NCBI GenBank assembly: GCA_015501595.1
Contig: JADNRX010000044.1
Span: forward strand, 62,001-126,000
From: Hymenopellis radicata
Lineage: Eukaryota > Basidiomycota > Agaricomycetes > Agaricales > Physalacriaceae
Direction of reading: 5' to 3'
Length of the DNA: 64,000 nt
The notes under the pieces are model-generated. The model did no database searches. It saw nothing but the letters and a program-made list of their open reading frames with translations, and was not told the DNA's origin. This document shows positions 1 through 10,274 of the stretch, in pieces. Position 1 is the first letter of the stretch. Each line of letters begins with the position of its first letter. Made by a program: the position numbers and the translations under genes.

Positions 1-1248
1 CGCAGTCAAACTTGACATATTTGAGCTGGGGGAAAACGCCGCTTCGCCTGGTGACAACCCCAGATACACGAACAAGATTGTTGAGGTTCGAGCGGCGAAG
101 ATCACGGAGAGAAGAGCTCAAAGGAAGATCAGATATGCGGACGTGAACCTCTGAGTGAATGCGCTCGTAAGCCGGGTAGTAGACAAGAATGGCGTTCAGA
201 GCAACTTCGTCAAAGATGGTGAGCATAGAGGTGGGCGAGTTGGTCAGAAAATAAGCCAAGATAGGTTTGGAATTGGCCAGATGAAGGTATGAAACTTCAA
301 GGGATTCGGAGTTTGCTAAAAGGTTCTAATGAGCACATGAAAGGTGCGTTGCGAAAAATCACACACTTTCTCCAAGTTGGCGAATGCGTTGCCCATATAC
401 CGACGTGCCGTTCTCGTCGACGTAGGTCATGAGAAAGTTCCGGAAGTGCTGCATGATTGAACGGCGAACACGGTCGTGAGCAATCCACTCCACTATGGAT
501 TTTGCTTTGATATCGCTGAGTTGCTCTAGAGGTAGTTCCTAGATTGAAAAAAAAGTCAGGAAGATAGATAGAAATACTACTGTTAACCCACGTCTTCGAC
601 TCCTTCCATGTCATCCTCATCTCTGCGTTCATCCCAAATCCTTCGAGTACGCTGTCTCATCTTGGCAAGGGCTTCATCCTCCATTTCGTCTTCGGCGTCC
701 ATATCGTCATCCAGAAAAGCAGGAGCTCGACTCCTTCCACTGGCTCTGGAGACTTTTTTGCCTGCGCGTTCGCGTCGGTCTCGGCGCGTCATGACATATT
801 CTGCCTTGCGACGCGCCTCAGCAGAAAGCTCCTCCTGGTCCTCGTCGTCTATATCGGCGTCAGAGTACCGGTCGAGCTGCTCATTGGGTGCATAGTCACT
901 GAAAGAGAGTTTCAGCTGCCTTTCGAAAGAACGTCGCGTGGTGCTCACACTTGAAGGTTGTTGTCATCGAACAGATCCTCCCCATCTTCATCGTCGTCGT
1001 CGTAGACATCGCGTACAGCATCACGCTCATCAAAGCTGTCTTCTGTGTCCGTGAAGGGCACCGGTGATGAAGGAGGCAAAGAAGATTGGGACAAACGACG
1101 CGAAGGTGTCGCCTGTGCCGGTGCCGCTGGAGGCGACGAGCCTTGGTCTGGTGATGTTGAGCGTCTACGCTTGGCGCCCCGTGGTGTATTAGTATTAGAC
1201 TTCAAGATATCAGAAGTTGAATGGACAAGAGGTAGCTAGGCGTACCAT
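1..1248 (-). CDS. MCM2: MCM2 replicative helicase subunit, 5' part (gene runs off the left edge)
   Basis: MCM2 is one of six subunits of the MCM2-7 helicase that licenses and unwinds origins in the nucleus. The visible part has the acidic, serine-rich N-terminus, the basic ELSAEARRKAEYVMTRRDRR stretch, then the conserved N-terminal domain (SIVEWIAHDRVRRSI, YVDENGTSVYG, LEVSYLHLA, RIHSEVHVRISDLP, LVRVSGVVTRRSGVFPQLK). This matches Mcm2 rather than other MCMs. The zinc finger and AAA+ core lie outside the window. I read exons 1248-1246, 1199-949, 898-592, 538-367 and 315-1, with introns of 46-53 bp. The first exon would be the ATG alone, since no other ATG precedes the acidic leader in frame. 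Family call is secure from the sequence; the ATG-only exon is inference. Confidence 0.93.
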
Positions 1249-1414
1249 TCTGCTTGCTGGTTGGTAGATGGTGGGAAAGAGAAAAGATACGCGACGCGCT
1301 TATTAGCGCGGAGTCTGAAAGCGTGTGCCAGCCAGGGTTAGGGTTAGACAACGTGCTTAGCGTGGGCTAAGAAAGCCCAAAAAAATACAGATTATAACAC
1401 CCAAGATTACAACA
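1249..1414. other. Short intergenic gap with TTAGGGTTAG motif
   Basis: This gap lies between the MCM2 start and the stop of the next minus-strand gene, so it holds the MCM2 promoter. At about 1335-1346 it carries one and a half copies of the TTAGGG unit. No TATA box is evident. Confidence 0.5.
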
Positions 1415-2945
1415 CTACTTTACGCAAATCATCGACTGTAGCATCCGGTGATACAGCGGCCCCTCCGCCTCCTCACTTTCGAAATTGTCCACCAATATCT
1501 TCTCCAACTCGCCATTGCCGCGCTTCAACTGCCATTCCTGGTCTCTGTCATTCACAGGGATTTGCGATTGGACCAAGTGATACGCGAGCAAGAGCTCAAA
1601 CCGCAGCCGGAGAATGGGGAGAGTGTCCGACTTCATGGGGGAGGTGACAAGTTGGATAACTTCCTGGGCAGCGGGACCAGTGAATTTACGAGTAATGACT
1701 GGAACAACTGGCACGCTAGGGCTAGCCACCACATTCGATGCGGAGTCTCGAGGTTTTAATTGAGCGCGCGGTCGAACTGCAGGTCGACTTTGCGCTGTAG
1801 ATGTTTTGGGAGCGAGCAATCTTTGGCACAATGATATCTTGAAGCGAAGGACAGACGATGACGGAGGGAGGAGACTCATCACGTCGAGGACAAGCGCTCG
1901 AGGAGAGCTTGAGAGAGTGATTGAACATATTGTCCACAAATAATGGAAAGTCAAGATAAATAGTCGAAGAAAGGTTAATGAGCTATAAAAAACAGTAAGA
2001 ATAAAATTGGAGCCAGAGGACAAGACCTGCCAATTCCAAGAGACGTATCCCTAGTTTACGCTGTGCCTCATCATCGCGTTGAAGCGCGTGTAAGGCGATT
2101 TCCAAAGGACGGTTAAAATCCCACCGAGCAGTTTTGCCTGATCGTTCTGGAGGAATTTGGGCTAAGAAGAAACTAGAATAGCGGGCTAAGAGAAGAGTGT
2201 CAGTAGCCACGTCGTGCAGTGAGAGAATCACATACGTTCTTCAGAAGGAACCAAACTTTCTTGCTTTTCGAAGATAGTAATCATCCACTCCAATGTCGCC
2301 CAAGCATCGTCACCCACGACCTGATTTGCATCTTCGTCTTCCTCATCGTGATCAGAATCTCCGTTCCTCCGAGAGCTCCGACGACGTTGTCCTTTTCGAG
2401 AAGGAGCTGAGGCGGTCGCGGACTTTACAAAGTCGCTCTTCAGCAAATCCCAGCACGTCTTTACGCGATTAACGCGCAGAGATTCTTTTGCTAAGACGCT
2501 CTCCTGCTCCTCGTCGTTCCGAGAAAGGTCATTGTCCCAAGAGGGAATAGCGCGAAAGAGGCCCTCTGGTGTATTTGTTAGGGAGAACGAAGTCAAAAGA
2601 CGTCGAGCTGCGATAACGGTTTTAGGTAAAAGTTGAAAGCGTTCGCGTTTAGTGAGCTTGCTGGGGGAAGCCTGCACATCAATGGGATTCGGGATTTTGG
2701 GAGTCGATGAATGCAATGAGATGAATACAAGCTGCCGAATGTGATCGCTGGCATCATAATCAATCAGACGAACACGAGCAGGGGGGAAAAAGTTACACTG
2801 ATGGTCTGTACCGTGAAGTGCGAAGTTGGTCTAGGATAGCTATCCCTGCATCGTACTGGTTTTCCTCCCAGCAGCTGTTGACGAGCTCGCGCTGAGTCCT
2901 GCTCATTTCTATCTCCGTCGTTGGCAGAGGCGCGTCTGCTGACAT
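1415..2945 (-). CDS. Conserved-looking protein of unknown function
   Basis: I do not recognise this protein. The start is ATG 2945. Exon 1 (about 50 codons, helical, MSRTQRELVNSCWEENQYDA) joins exon 2 through a 50-bp GTAACT intron at about 2799-2750. Exon 2 has an acidic run (HDEEDEDANQ) after a basic RRRSSRR patch, and ends at 2236. A 50-bp intron at 2235-2186 follows. Exon 3 is helical (ALHALQRDDEAQRKLGIRLLEL). The 3' part has open frames through EVIQLVTSP, LRFELLLAYHLVQSQ and a C-terminus ending at 1415, but two or three junctions between 2030 and 1790 could not be settled: the frames do not join with strong splice sites. That may reflect a sequence error or an unusual intron. The 52-bp spacing to the divergent gene at 2998 suggests a shared promoter. 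Confidence 0.6.
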
Positions 2946-2997
2946 GATGGTAAGAGGAAAAGACGCGTCGCGTAGCGGAGTTTCAATTATAACCTGA

Positions 2998-3280
2998 ATG
3001 TCGTCTATACTGGCAGTCACTCTTATTGTAATGGTCAAAGACCAGGTATCGGTGTCTGGTCCTTACGACCAACAAAGAAAATCGACAGTCCTCCCTTTTG
3101 CATCCGCCATGAAAATTGAAGACGTGCCTACGCTTGACAACATCGACGAGGCCCGGCCAAGCCAGATGTTCAAGTTTCCCTGCGGCGACATCGAGGGTCT
3201 TAAGTACGATGTGGTATAGTTTCGATGCACTGTTCACTAAAAGAGCTGCTCAGATGTCTGTCCGCCCCATTGAAGCGTGA
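2998..3280 (+). CDS. Small unknown protein, two exons
   Basis: An open frame starts at ATG 2998 and reads about 72 codons, including DVPTLDNIDEARPSQMFKF and GDIEGLKYDV. A probable intron of about 40 bp (GTATAG to CTCAG, about 3215-3254) joins it to a last exon encoding MSVRPIEA and a TGA at 3278-3280. A shorter version could begin at ATG 3111. The protein has no signal or membrane segment after the short hydrophobic start. I do not recognise it. It is transcribed divergently from the unknown gene ending at 2945. The call rests on the long open frame and clean splice signals only. Confidence 0.45.
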
Positions 3281-3388
3281 ATTACATGAAATCGACGCTA
3301 TGTGCTATCACATAATGCCAGTTGTCGCAGCCCAGCCAGCCGTTCCACGATTTGCCCCTCTCTAAAGTTATGCCGATGGCTGGACAGA

Positions 3389-3646
3389 ATGCCTAATCCC
3401 TCCCGTCATGAAGAGGAAGATTCTCTCGACTCCCGGATTCCTAGCCCCCTAGATCGCGTCCCTTTTGCCCATCGCATCGGTCCCTCTCCCTCAGGTGGTC
3501 TGGGAATGTTTGCCACCCGACCTCTCAAAGCGGGCGATTTGATCTTGCTGAACGCGCCAGGATCATCTCTACATCTCAAAGGCAAAGACAAACAACGACT
3601 GCCTTCGAGCTGTTTTTACATGGAGCAAGAAAAGACCCTTGATTGA
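3389..3646 (+). pseudogene. Truncated SET-domain fragment
   Basis: From ATG 3389 the frame encodes 85 residues and contains RIGPSPSGGLGMFATRPL followed by KAGDLILLNAP. This is the typical first strand of a SET domain (GLGMFA, then the residues leading into the cofactor pocket). No NHSC, GEEL or post-SET segment follows before the TGA at 3644-3646, and none was found in other frames up to the convergent PIG-T gene at 3841. A second open frame (WSKKRPLIEVAFGRLDP) continues for a further 30 codons from about 3600, so a frameshift may have occurred. As it stands the fragment cannot be a working methyltransferase. It could be a gene relic or a gene broken by a sequence error. Confidence 0.5.
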
Positions 3647-3840
3647 GGTGGCCTTTGGTCGTTTAGACCCTCAACATACTGTCGCGTATGAATCATAGGT
3701 TCGTGTCCTGACCAGTGACTATACACTGTTTCATTTTGTTGAAGCGCTCGATAGCTGTGGTCCAAACTCTACTCGACGCCGGCGGCTCAGAGTCTTCGAA
3801 CAAATAACCAAGAGTGTCCCTAAACCTGTCCGCATCGTAC

Positions 3841-5744
3841 TCAATCATTTTTCACTTTCGCCGTGCCATCTGGATCGAAAGGTACGACGACGAACTTGCG
3901 TGTCAAAAGATTGAAGATCGTCCCAAAGATGAAGGCAACCAATGTGCAGCTGAAGAAGGTGACATTGTATGGCATGCTGAAGTCGGGCGTTGCGAGATCG
4001 ACGAGGAGTGGAGGGGTGTAAATGCGGGCACCGTAGACATCTCCCTCAGTTATGGGTATGAGAACTGCAGGTGGCAGGTCCCAGCCTCGTTGAGCATCTG
4101 GAGGGTGTTCTGTGTATCGCAAAAATGCTTTCGTGACATCAATGGTCACTTGAACGACGCTGTCCTTTGGAAGTGTGATAAGCGTCTGGAATGTAGCTGG
4201 CTTGGCGTGCGGAACTGGCGGGATGTAGCTTGTGTTTGAGAGTAGTGTGTCTATCAAGATGAAATTAGCGAACGGTCGGGGTGGCAGTCGCAAAAACCCA
4301 CCAACCGAAATTCCATTGACATGGACTCGCATTGTATGAAGATAGAACTGCACAATCCAGGGCATGGTTTCCAAGTAGACAACCTGTATCGACGAGGGCA
4401 TGTGATTGGTCAGGAAGATAGATAATTGCCCTGTCCTGGCTTGAGCCTTGTAGCGTGCGGCGAACGAGAATGGGATGGGATGCTTTGTGTGTTCCAAGGC
4501 TAGCCAAAGCGATTCAGACAAGACACTTTCCGTCATGAACAGGACTTACGATACTCGAAATTGTTCCGCCACTCGACCTTAACATCTAACGGCGCGGAAA
4601 CTGAAGGAAATCAGACGACTGCCAACGATGTATGCTACCAGAAATACTTACGATTCTTAAGGTCATAAAAAGCCTGGCTACCTTGAATCACAGGTGGTTC
4701 AGGCTTGATTGTGTACATTCCACTGGAAGGTAGCGTCACATTGACGATACTGGAGCGTACTACAGGACAGCTACTCTCGATCGTACGGTCGAACAAAGAC
4801 CGGAAGGACCAGTCTGGAAGAATGTTACTAGTGGCCGAAGGAATAAATGGAACACAAACCTTGTTTTCTAGTATTCGATATCCTCAATGGATCGGAAACA
4901 GACTGGAAAGTCATACGAACCTCTATCCCCCTCTGCGGGTTCCACAGAACGTGGAGGCTCATGCCATGCCAATTGGCATCGAAGAGGCGATGCGGGTTCA
5001 ACAACGAAGCGACGCCCGACAAGGACTTGCAAGGAAGAAGTTTGAGGAATGGCGTTAGATTCTCGGTACAGACGTGTTCAGAGGCCAACGATGCGTGTCT
5101 CAGTACGTGATTTACTCCCCAGTCAGGCAGACTGCCTTCTGGCGCGAATGGCAAGACAGGCGACGTAGTCCGTTGTTCGTCAAGTGAGCCTATTGACGCG
5201 CAGAAGAGACCAGCTAATGCATTGCGCAGTCCCTGCCACCTGTAGTCTATTCTGGAGAAGGAATCAGTATCAAGGTTTGCCGCATCGCAAGAAACGCACG
5301 TCGTCGGCGCGCCATCAGCCATCCAAGCCCAAAGCGCAGCGCCAGCTCCGATATCAGGTTCCTCTGGATATCCCCAGGACTGGTAATTCCATTTTCCGGC
5401 GTTCAGAGTGAGGTGCAGTTCAGTAACTGCGTATTCCCGCAGAATTTGGCCCAAGGAAAGAGGAAAGAGAGTATAGTGTTGTGCTAAGGATAATAATAAT
5501 TAAGTACACACGAATGATCGATATGCTGCCACTGACATTCATCGTCGACCAAGGCTAACGTCCGAGGATCTCGAGGGCTCGCGTCGTTGAGCAACGTGGT
5601 AAATGTGAATGTCGTTGCTACTCGGCCGTCTGGTAGCGTCCGCAACGAGACATTTTCCGAAAACTCTTCCTTTTCTTGGGGCTGAGCAGTGACTGCGATG
5701 GCGAGAACAAGGCTGGCTATCCACCAGAGGCGACAGACATGCAT
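3841..5744 (-). CDS. GPI16: GPI transamidase subunit PIG-T/Gpi16
   Basis: PIG-T is the lumenal scaffold of the ER GPI-transamidase that swaps a C-terminal propeptide for a GPI anchor. The start at ATG 5744 gives an N-terminal signal peptide (LWWIASLVLAIAVTAQ). Family landmarks follow in order: HYTLFPLSLGQI, LHLTLNAGKWNYQSWGYP, GAALWAWM, the KLLPCKSLSGVASLL block, LFDANWHGMSLHV, DWSFRSLFDRTIESSCPV, then YLETMPWIVQFYLHT and TPDFSMPYNVTFFS. A C-terminal membrane helix (CTLVAFIFGTIFNLLTRKF) ends the protein, as in the human protein. The first intron sits at about 5515-5490, and others lie in 4540-4720. Around 4870-4882 the frame appears to shift by one base between DPLRI and ENKVCVPFIPSAT with no plausible intron. 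Confidence 0.93.
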
Positions 5745-6209
5745 GTGGCGGGAAATGAAATCTTTCTCATCACGCCCAATCACGCCTACGTGACAAGACG
5801 CGACAGACTAGGACAGGATGGGCTGGTAGGGTCGTACGGCAACGACAGTTGCCCCAGCCATGCGAGCGTTCAAGCTGGAGTCGCCGTTGACTATAGTAGG
5901 CGTGTATTGGAAAATTCAACGCTGCTTGCCACGTGCAGGCTCCAGGTGAGTTCAAACTTCAAGCTCATGCGCTCACGCCTCAGAACCAACTCAGAACTGA
6001 CTCGAGACTACATAGAGTTGTGCCAGCCGTCCTGTCGTTTCACCCGCCACATTATTTGTGTGAAACGACAGCGACGGCTGGTTCGGAGCCTGGGCCGTAT
6101 TGTCTCGTATTGTGTCTTGCGCGCATCCAATCCCGGATAACAGAAAGCCGGTTGTCAACTGCTCTTCTTTCTCATACTCCATCTTCCTCCTCGCGGTCGA
6201 ACGTTCATT
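5745..6209. promoter_or_regulatory. Divergent promoter region, PIG-T / esterase 1
   Basis: This 465-bp gap separates two divergent starts. Open frames here are low-quality and antisense to PIG-T. A pyrimidine-rich stretch at about 6163-6195 precedes the esterase ATG, as is common in fungal core promoters. No other element was seen. Confidence 0.4.
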
Positions 6210-7490
6210 ATGGCTCTTTACCAGTATTCCCGCCAGCCAGTGAAAGGTCTCTACCTCCTCTACCAGCTCTGCGCCACGCTTTTCATCAGGATACCGGTCT
6301 GGGTTCTACTTGCGTTACCAAAGTATGCACGCACGTCGTTCCTCATATTGTTCAATTCATCTCCTTCTGTCCAGGTCCAATCGGCCACGACCATCATGGA
6401 GCATCGGGTGCGTCGTGCGGGTCCGCTTGCTCAAGCTCTATATGGGTATCGTCGCACAGTGAGTTCTCTTCTCTCCACATTTGATTTACGGTCTAACAAT
6501 CCTGAAGGACCGGTCCTTTTGGCGTTCTCCCAAATCATCTTGACATCTTGCCCGGTGTTGGATTTCAAGGCGTTTGGATCCCTCCCGCCTCCGACAAGCT
6601 TCTCATTGGAGTCCTGAAAACCTACGCGGAGCAGAATCAGGTCGATAGAGTGAAAATCCCTGGATACTGGATCCACAAGAAAAACTCTGACGCTGCGTTT
6701 GGTTCGCCACCTTCTCCGGGGAAAAGATCATTCTCGCTTTTCATGGCGGCGGATACATTCGTCTATCAGGTCATCCTAGTGATTTTACTGCCAATATTAC
6801 GCGTGGATTTCTCGAAGAGGTGCCGTCAGTGCAACGCGCCTTCTCCGTGGAATACCGCCTTTCCAAGCTCGACGCCAATCCCTTCCCCGCCGCCTTGCTT
6901 GACGGTATTGCGGCTTATGATTACCTTGTCAATGTCGTTGGATACGATCCCTCTGACATCATCGTCGAAGGAGACTCGGCAGGTGGAAATCTTGCGCTCG
7001 CCTTGACCAGATATCTCGTTGAATACAAGGGTCATAAGGGCATCCCGCCTCCCCGTCGGCTGTCATACTTTTGTCGCCTTGGGCGGACGTTGACTCGTCA
7101 GCGTTGACCTCGGGAACTGGTATCACCAACCTCAAGTCCGATTATGTTTCGGGCGGAGAGGAATCCCTATTTGCAACGAAAGTATTTTGTGGGTCCCTGG
7201 GTGTGGAGGCCGCGCAGACAAACAGATATATATCTCCCGCCTCTCTGGACCCCCGAATGAAAGTCGACTTTAAGGATTTTCCACGGACGTTCATCGTTTG
7301 TGGGGGAGCCGAAGTATTGGCCGATGTCATTCGGACTCTGCGGAACAAAATGGTGGAAGATATTGGGGAGAAAGTAACGTATTTCGAGGCTCCCGACGCG
7401 ATCCACGACTATCTTGCGTTCCCAGGCATTCCCGAGAGGCGTGAGACATACAAGGCCATCTCAGTGTGGATTGAAGCTGGGGAAAAGTAA
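6210..7490 (+). CDS. Alpha/beta-hydrolase (HSL/esterase type), copy 1, two single-base frame breaks
   Basis: This is a serine esterase or lipase of the hormone-sensitive-lipase type; the substrate is unknown. Exons 6210-6322, 6375-6458 and 6508-7490 encode an N-terminal membrane helix (LCATLFIRIPVWVLLALP), the RPRPSWSIG motif, the oxyanion motif HGGGY at about 6740, the nucleophile elbow GDSAGG at about 6972-6990, SPWADVDSS, and a C-terminal block with the catalytic His in DAIHDYL. Two breaks interrupt it. One G is missing from the run at 6718-6721, just before GEKIILAFHGGGY. One C is missing from 7051-7054, just before PSAVILLSPWADV. All catalytic residues survive, and the same kind of lesion occurs in core genes nearby, so a consensus error is as likely as decay. 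It is a tandem paralogue of the gene at 7605. Confidence 0.8.
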
Positions 7491-7604
7491 AAGGGGTAAT
7501 GATCACCCGTCACCTCAATCCCAATGTTTTGGCACTCGTCCTCTTTTTCATGTATACTACTTTGGGTCAACGCAAATACACCTTGCGCTATGCGTGTCAT
7601 CAGT

Positions 7605-8728
7605 ATGCAACCTTGGAAGTCTTTATACGTGTTATATCACGTAGCGAGCACAACGACGCTCCGGGTTCCTGTGTGGGTGTCTTGTCTCAGAGCGACCGCG
7701 ACAGTCATGGAGTATTTGGCGGACTGTCCTTGTCCAGCTCATCCGCCACTATATTCGCGTCACTGAGGAGGCCGAACAGCTTCTGGCAGAGCCTAATCAT
7801 CTTGTACTCGTCCCCAACTCTGGCGGAGTATGGGTAGAAACGCCACCGCCATCCTTGGTCAACGACTCGGAACTGCGAGAATTGTCGGCGGCTTCCCAGG
7901 CGAGCTTTGTGAGGCTGCCGGGCTATTGGACACCAGCGTTGGAGGGTGATGTCGAGGGCAAGATACTCTACTCTCTGCACGGCGGAAGCTATATCAGTGG
8001 ATCTGCACATCCCAGCGAGCCATGCGGTTACATCACCAACAGCATTCTCGCGTCGTGTCCCTCCATCACTCGTGTTTTTGCTCTCGAGTACAGAGTGTCT
8101 TCCGCCACAGAACACGCTTTCCCAACAGCCCTCCTTGACGCTATTTCCGGATACCATTACCTTGTCAATTCACTCCGCATACCCCCGGAGAACATAATCG
8201 TCCAAGGGGACTCTGCGGGCGGCAATCTCGCACTTGCACTCATTCGCTATATCGTGCGAAGTGGTCTTCTCCCAACGCCCAGCGCGCTACTCCTCCTTTC
8301 ACCTTGGGCAGATATAGGCACCTCCATGACGGAGCGATCCCTTTCCTATCCACCTCTTCGTTCAAGCTATACCCCGACTATGATCCGGAGCCTCATGGGA
8401 TTGACAAGGCAAAGAGCGCTTACCTTGGACCAAATGGTTGGGGCATCGCAGAATTGAACCCATACATTTCGCCTGGTTCGCGTAACGCGGTCTTCGATAC
8501 TATCTCGTTCGCGGGATTCCCCCTACGTTCATCAGTGCAGGAGGAGCAGAGAGCTTATTGCCTCAGATCAGGTTATTGACGGAAAGGATGAAGAGGGATC
8601 TCGGTGAAAAGGCGACGTATCATGAAGCGGAGGATGCATCTCATGATTTCCTCCTCTTCTCGTGGCAAGAGCCTCAGCGAACTGATTCGCTCGACGCTAT
8701 TTCGCTGTGGGTCCAATCACTCAATTGA
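7605..8728 (+). CDS. Alpha/beta-hydrolase, copy 2 of the tandem pair, frame-broken
   Basis: This gene is clearly homologous to the neighbour at 6210. It shows SLYVLYHVASTTTLRVPVW (membrane anchor), RPRQSWSIWRTVLV, LPGYWTPALEGD, LYSLHGGSYISG (oxyanion; HGGS where copy 1 has HGGG), GDSAGGNLALAL, LLLLSPWADIG and a C-terminal EDASHDFLLF with the catalytic His. Stop TGA is 8726-8728. The frame is lost at 8324-8325 (one C too few before HDGAIPFLS) and at 8519-8523 (C5 where C6 is needed for FPPTFISAGGAE). In addition, the first intron of copy 1 has no intact counterpart: around 7676-7690 only a stub resembling the 3' end of that intron is left, and the frame changes there. Copy 2 is therefore the better candidate for a true pseudogene. 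Confidence 0.7.
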
Positions 8729-8817
8729 GTGTTCTCGCGCTGGCAAGAATGATATCGAACGTGACACTGTATAGTAGGTTTATGAGATGAGTACACGTCG
8801 AATGTTATGGCGCGCCG

Positions 8818-9907
8818 TTAACTTCTCTTCGCTTCTGAATTCGAGGCCAACATGTTTTGGTACTCCTCGCGCAATTCTTTCCACGAAGGCCGCGGTACCT
8901 CGAATCCCTCGACGAGCTTCCCATAAGCCAGGCCACCTAGACGAGAAACGATTTGTAGTTTCTTGGGATCAACAGTGATGCCATCGTCATGGAGGACTGA
9001 CTCTCGGGCATGGACGCGCTTGATCAGTCCTAGTGCTAAAGTAGTAGTGGGCGTTGTATGTCCAGAGGGAACTATGTCTTGATAAGAGTATAGCTAATCC
9101 TGAAGAATCAGCGTCTGATAAAGAAAAGAAACTTTCAGGAGACCTCGCATTCCATACATATCGCGCTCTCTTGGACGCATGCGGGTTTGACATCAGTCTG
9201 TAGAATTCGATGAGGATAATAGTCGGACTGGAGAGCTTGCCACATACGCTCGGTTCCATGGTCAAGCCACTGAGAAGCCATTCATTAACTTCTGAAGTTT
9301 CGACGGCAGTTATGTTGGACGCCTCTACGAAACTCTCGCTTATGAGGTTGACGGTGAATTCTTTAGTGGCGAGAATATTTTCCCGTGTGTCCTTTTTCCG
9401 CTTCGAGGGCAAGCTGAAGGAGACACTGAGCATCGGGGGGTTTGAAGAGACCTGCGAAGATGTAGCACGAAAAGATAACTCTGATTTCTTGTACAGACCA
9501 TGGAGAAGTAGCTGGAAACGCGTCAATTCATTGTCAAAAAATGGCCAAATGCAACAATACCTGAACGGAGCCAGATTCGGTACGCCATCCTCCGACAAGG
9601 TGGAAACGAATGCAATCGGTCGTGGTATAATTGCCGATGTCAGAAGCCGATAAGCGTCTCTGGGCAGGAAATGTATTCTGTTCGTTCCCTTGAATAATTT
9701 GCTTCGCGTCTACCTTGTCGGCGTTTCTTTCATGTCCCAAGACTTCCTAGGCGTCTGGGAGGCATTTTTCCAGGACTCGGATACTCCTTCACCAATTTTC
9801 CACGTCGGCCTTGGTGAGGAGGAAAGCCTGAACGAACGACGAGGAGTTAACGTCCGCGATATGCGCGCGCCCCGGCTCGCTCGAAGAGTGGTGAGAATGG
9901 ATGACAT
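8818..9907 (-). CDS. Flavin-reductase-like (FMN-binding split-barrel) protein with 13-bp microexon
   Basis: Members of this fungal family (flavin reductase-like, DIM6/NTAB type) bind FMN and are thought to reduce flavins or aromatic substrates. The protein begins at ATG 9907 with a basic Ser/Arg-rich leader (possibly mitochondrial), then IIPRPIAFVSTLSEDG, VPNLAPFSYFSMVSSNPPML, SVSFSLPSKRKKDTRENI, EFTVNLISESFVEASN and a C-terminal SRLGGLAYGKLVEGFEVPRP. Exons: 9907-9714, 9677-9561, 9511-9499 (13 bp), 9451 onward, with two more introns before the stop at 8818-8820. The microexon supplies YFSM and is needed to restore the conserved PFSYF motif. The first intron is only 36 bp. The gene is divergent from the dehydrogenase at 10275 and convergent with esterase 2, 89 bp away. 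Confidence 0.87.
9499..9511 (-). other. 13-bp microexon of the flavin-reductase-like gene
   Basis: The 13 bases CTACTTCTCCATG (minus strand) are flanked by TTTCCAG upstream and GTCTGT downstream. Joining ...TTCAG + microexon + GTCTCTTC gives the in-frame motif PFSYFSMVSSNPP. Skipping it destroys the motif and the frame. Flanking introns are 49 and 47 bp. Confidence 0.8.
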
Positions 9908-10274
9908 GCAAGGTCGCTCGGGATGCGGGCATCGTGGTACTACCGGAGGTATGTATCCCCATTAAGAAACTTCGGTACTCGGGCCGACTTTGCGACACAG
10001 GTTCGGAGGCAAATTGCTCCTGCAACTTGTCCAATGTCCTACAGATAATTTACGAGGAAGACGAAGAACGTCGTCCCTATGTAATACACGGTCTGCGCTG
10101 GCCAGTGCGCAAAGACTTGACTAATCGTTCCCGTCACTTGGCAGTGGATTCTGGAAGTCCGACTCGGAATACTTCTTCTGAGTCGTCATATGGAAATAAT
10201 TATAGACGACACATAAAAGAGGTGGAGGCTCACACCGAAGGTCGCCTACCACTCCTATCATCACTACCACCACT
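9908..10274. promoter_or_regulatory. Divergent promoter, flavin-reductase-like / Fe-dehydrogenase
   Basis: This 367-bp gap lies between two divergent redox genes. Open frames across it do not resemble known proteins. No clear TATA box is visible. Co-regulation of the two genes from this gap is possible but inferred only from their arrangement. Confidence 0.4.

Noticed and set aside
583..948. Long MCM2 frames whose first codon is GTG or TTG
   Set aside because: These begin at splice junctions, not at start codons; a fungal nuclear gene should start at ATG.
1335..1346. TTAGGGTTAG telomere-like motif, also at about 56094-56104
   Set aside because: Only one and a half repeat units at each site. 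This can occur by chance or as a promoter element; no evidence of a telomere junction.
3814..4239. 141-codon plus-strand frame
   Set aside because: Lies opposite the last exon of PIG-T, whose motifs are clear.
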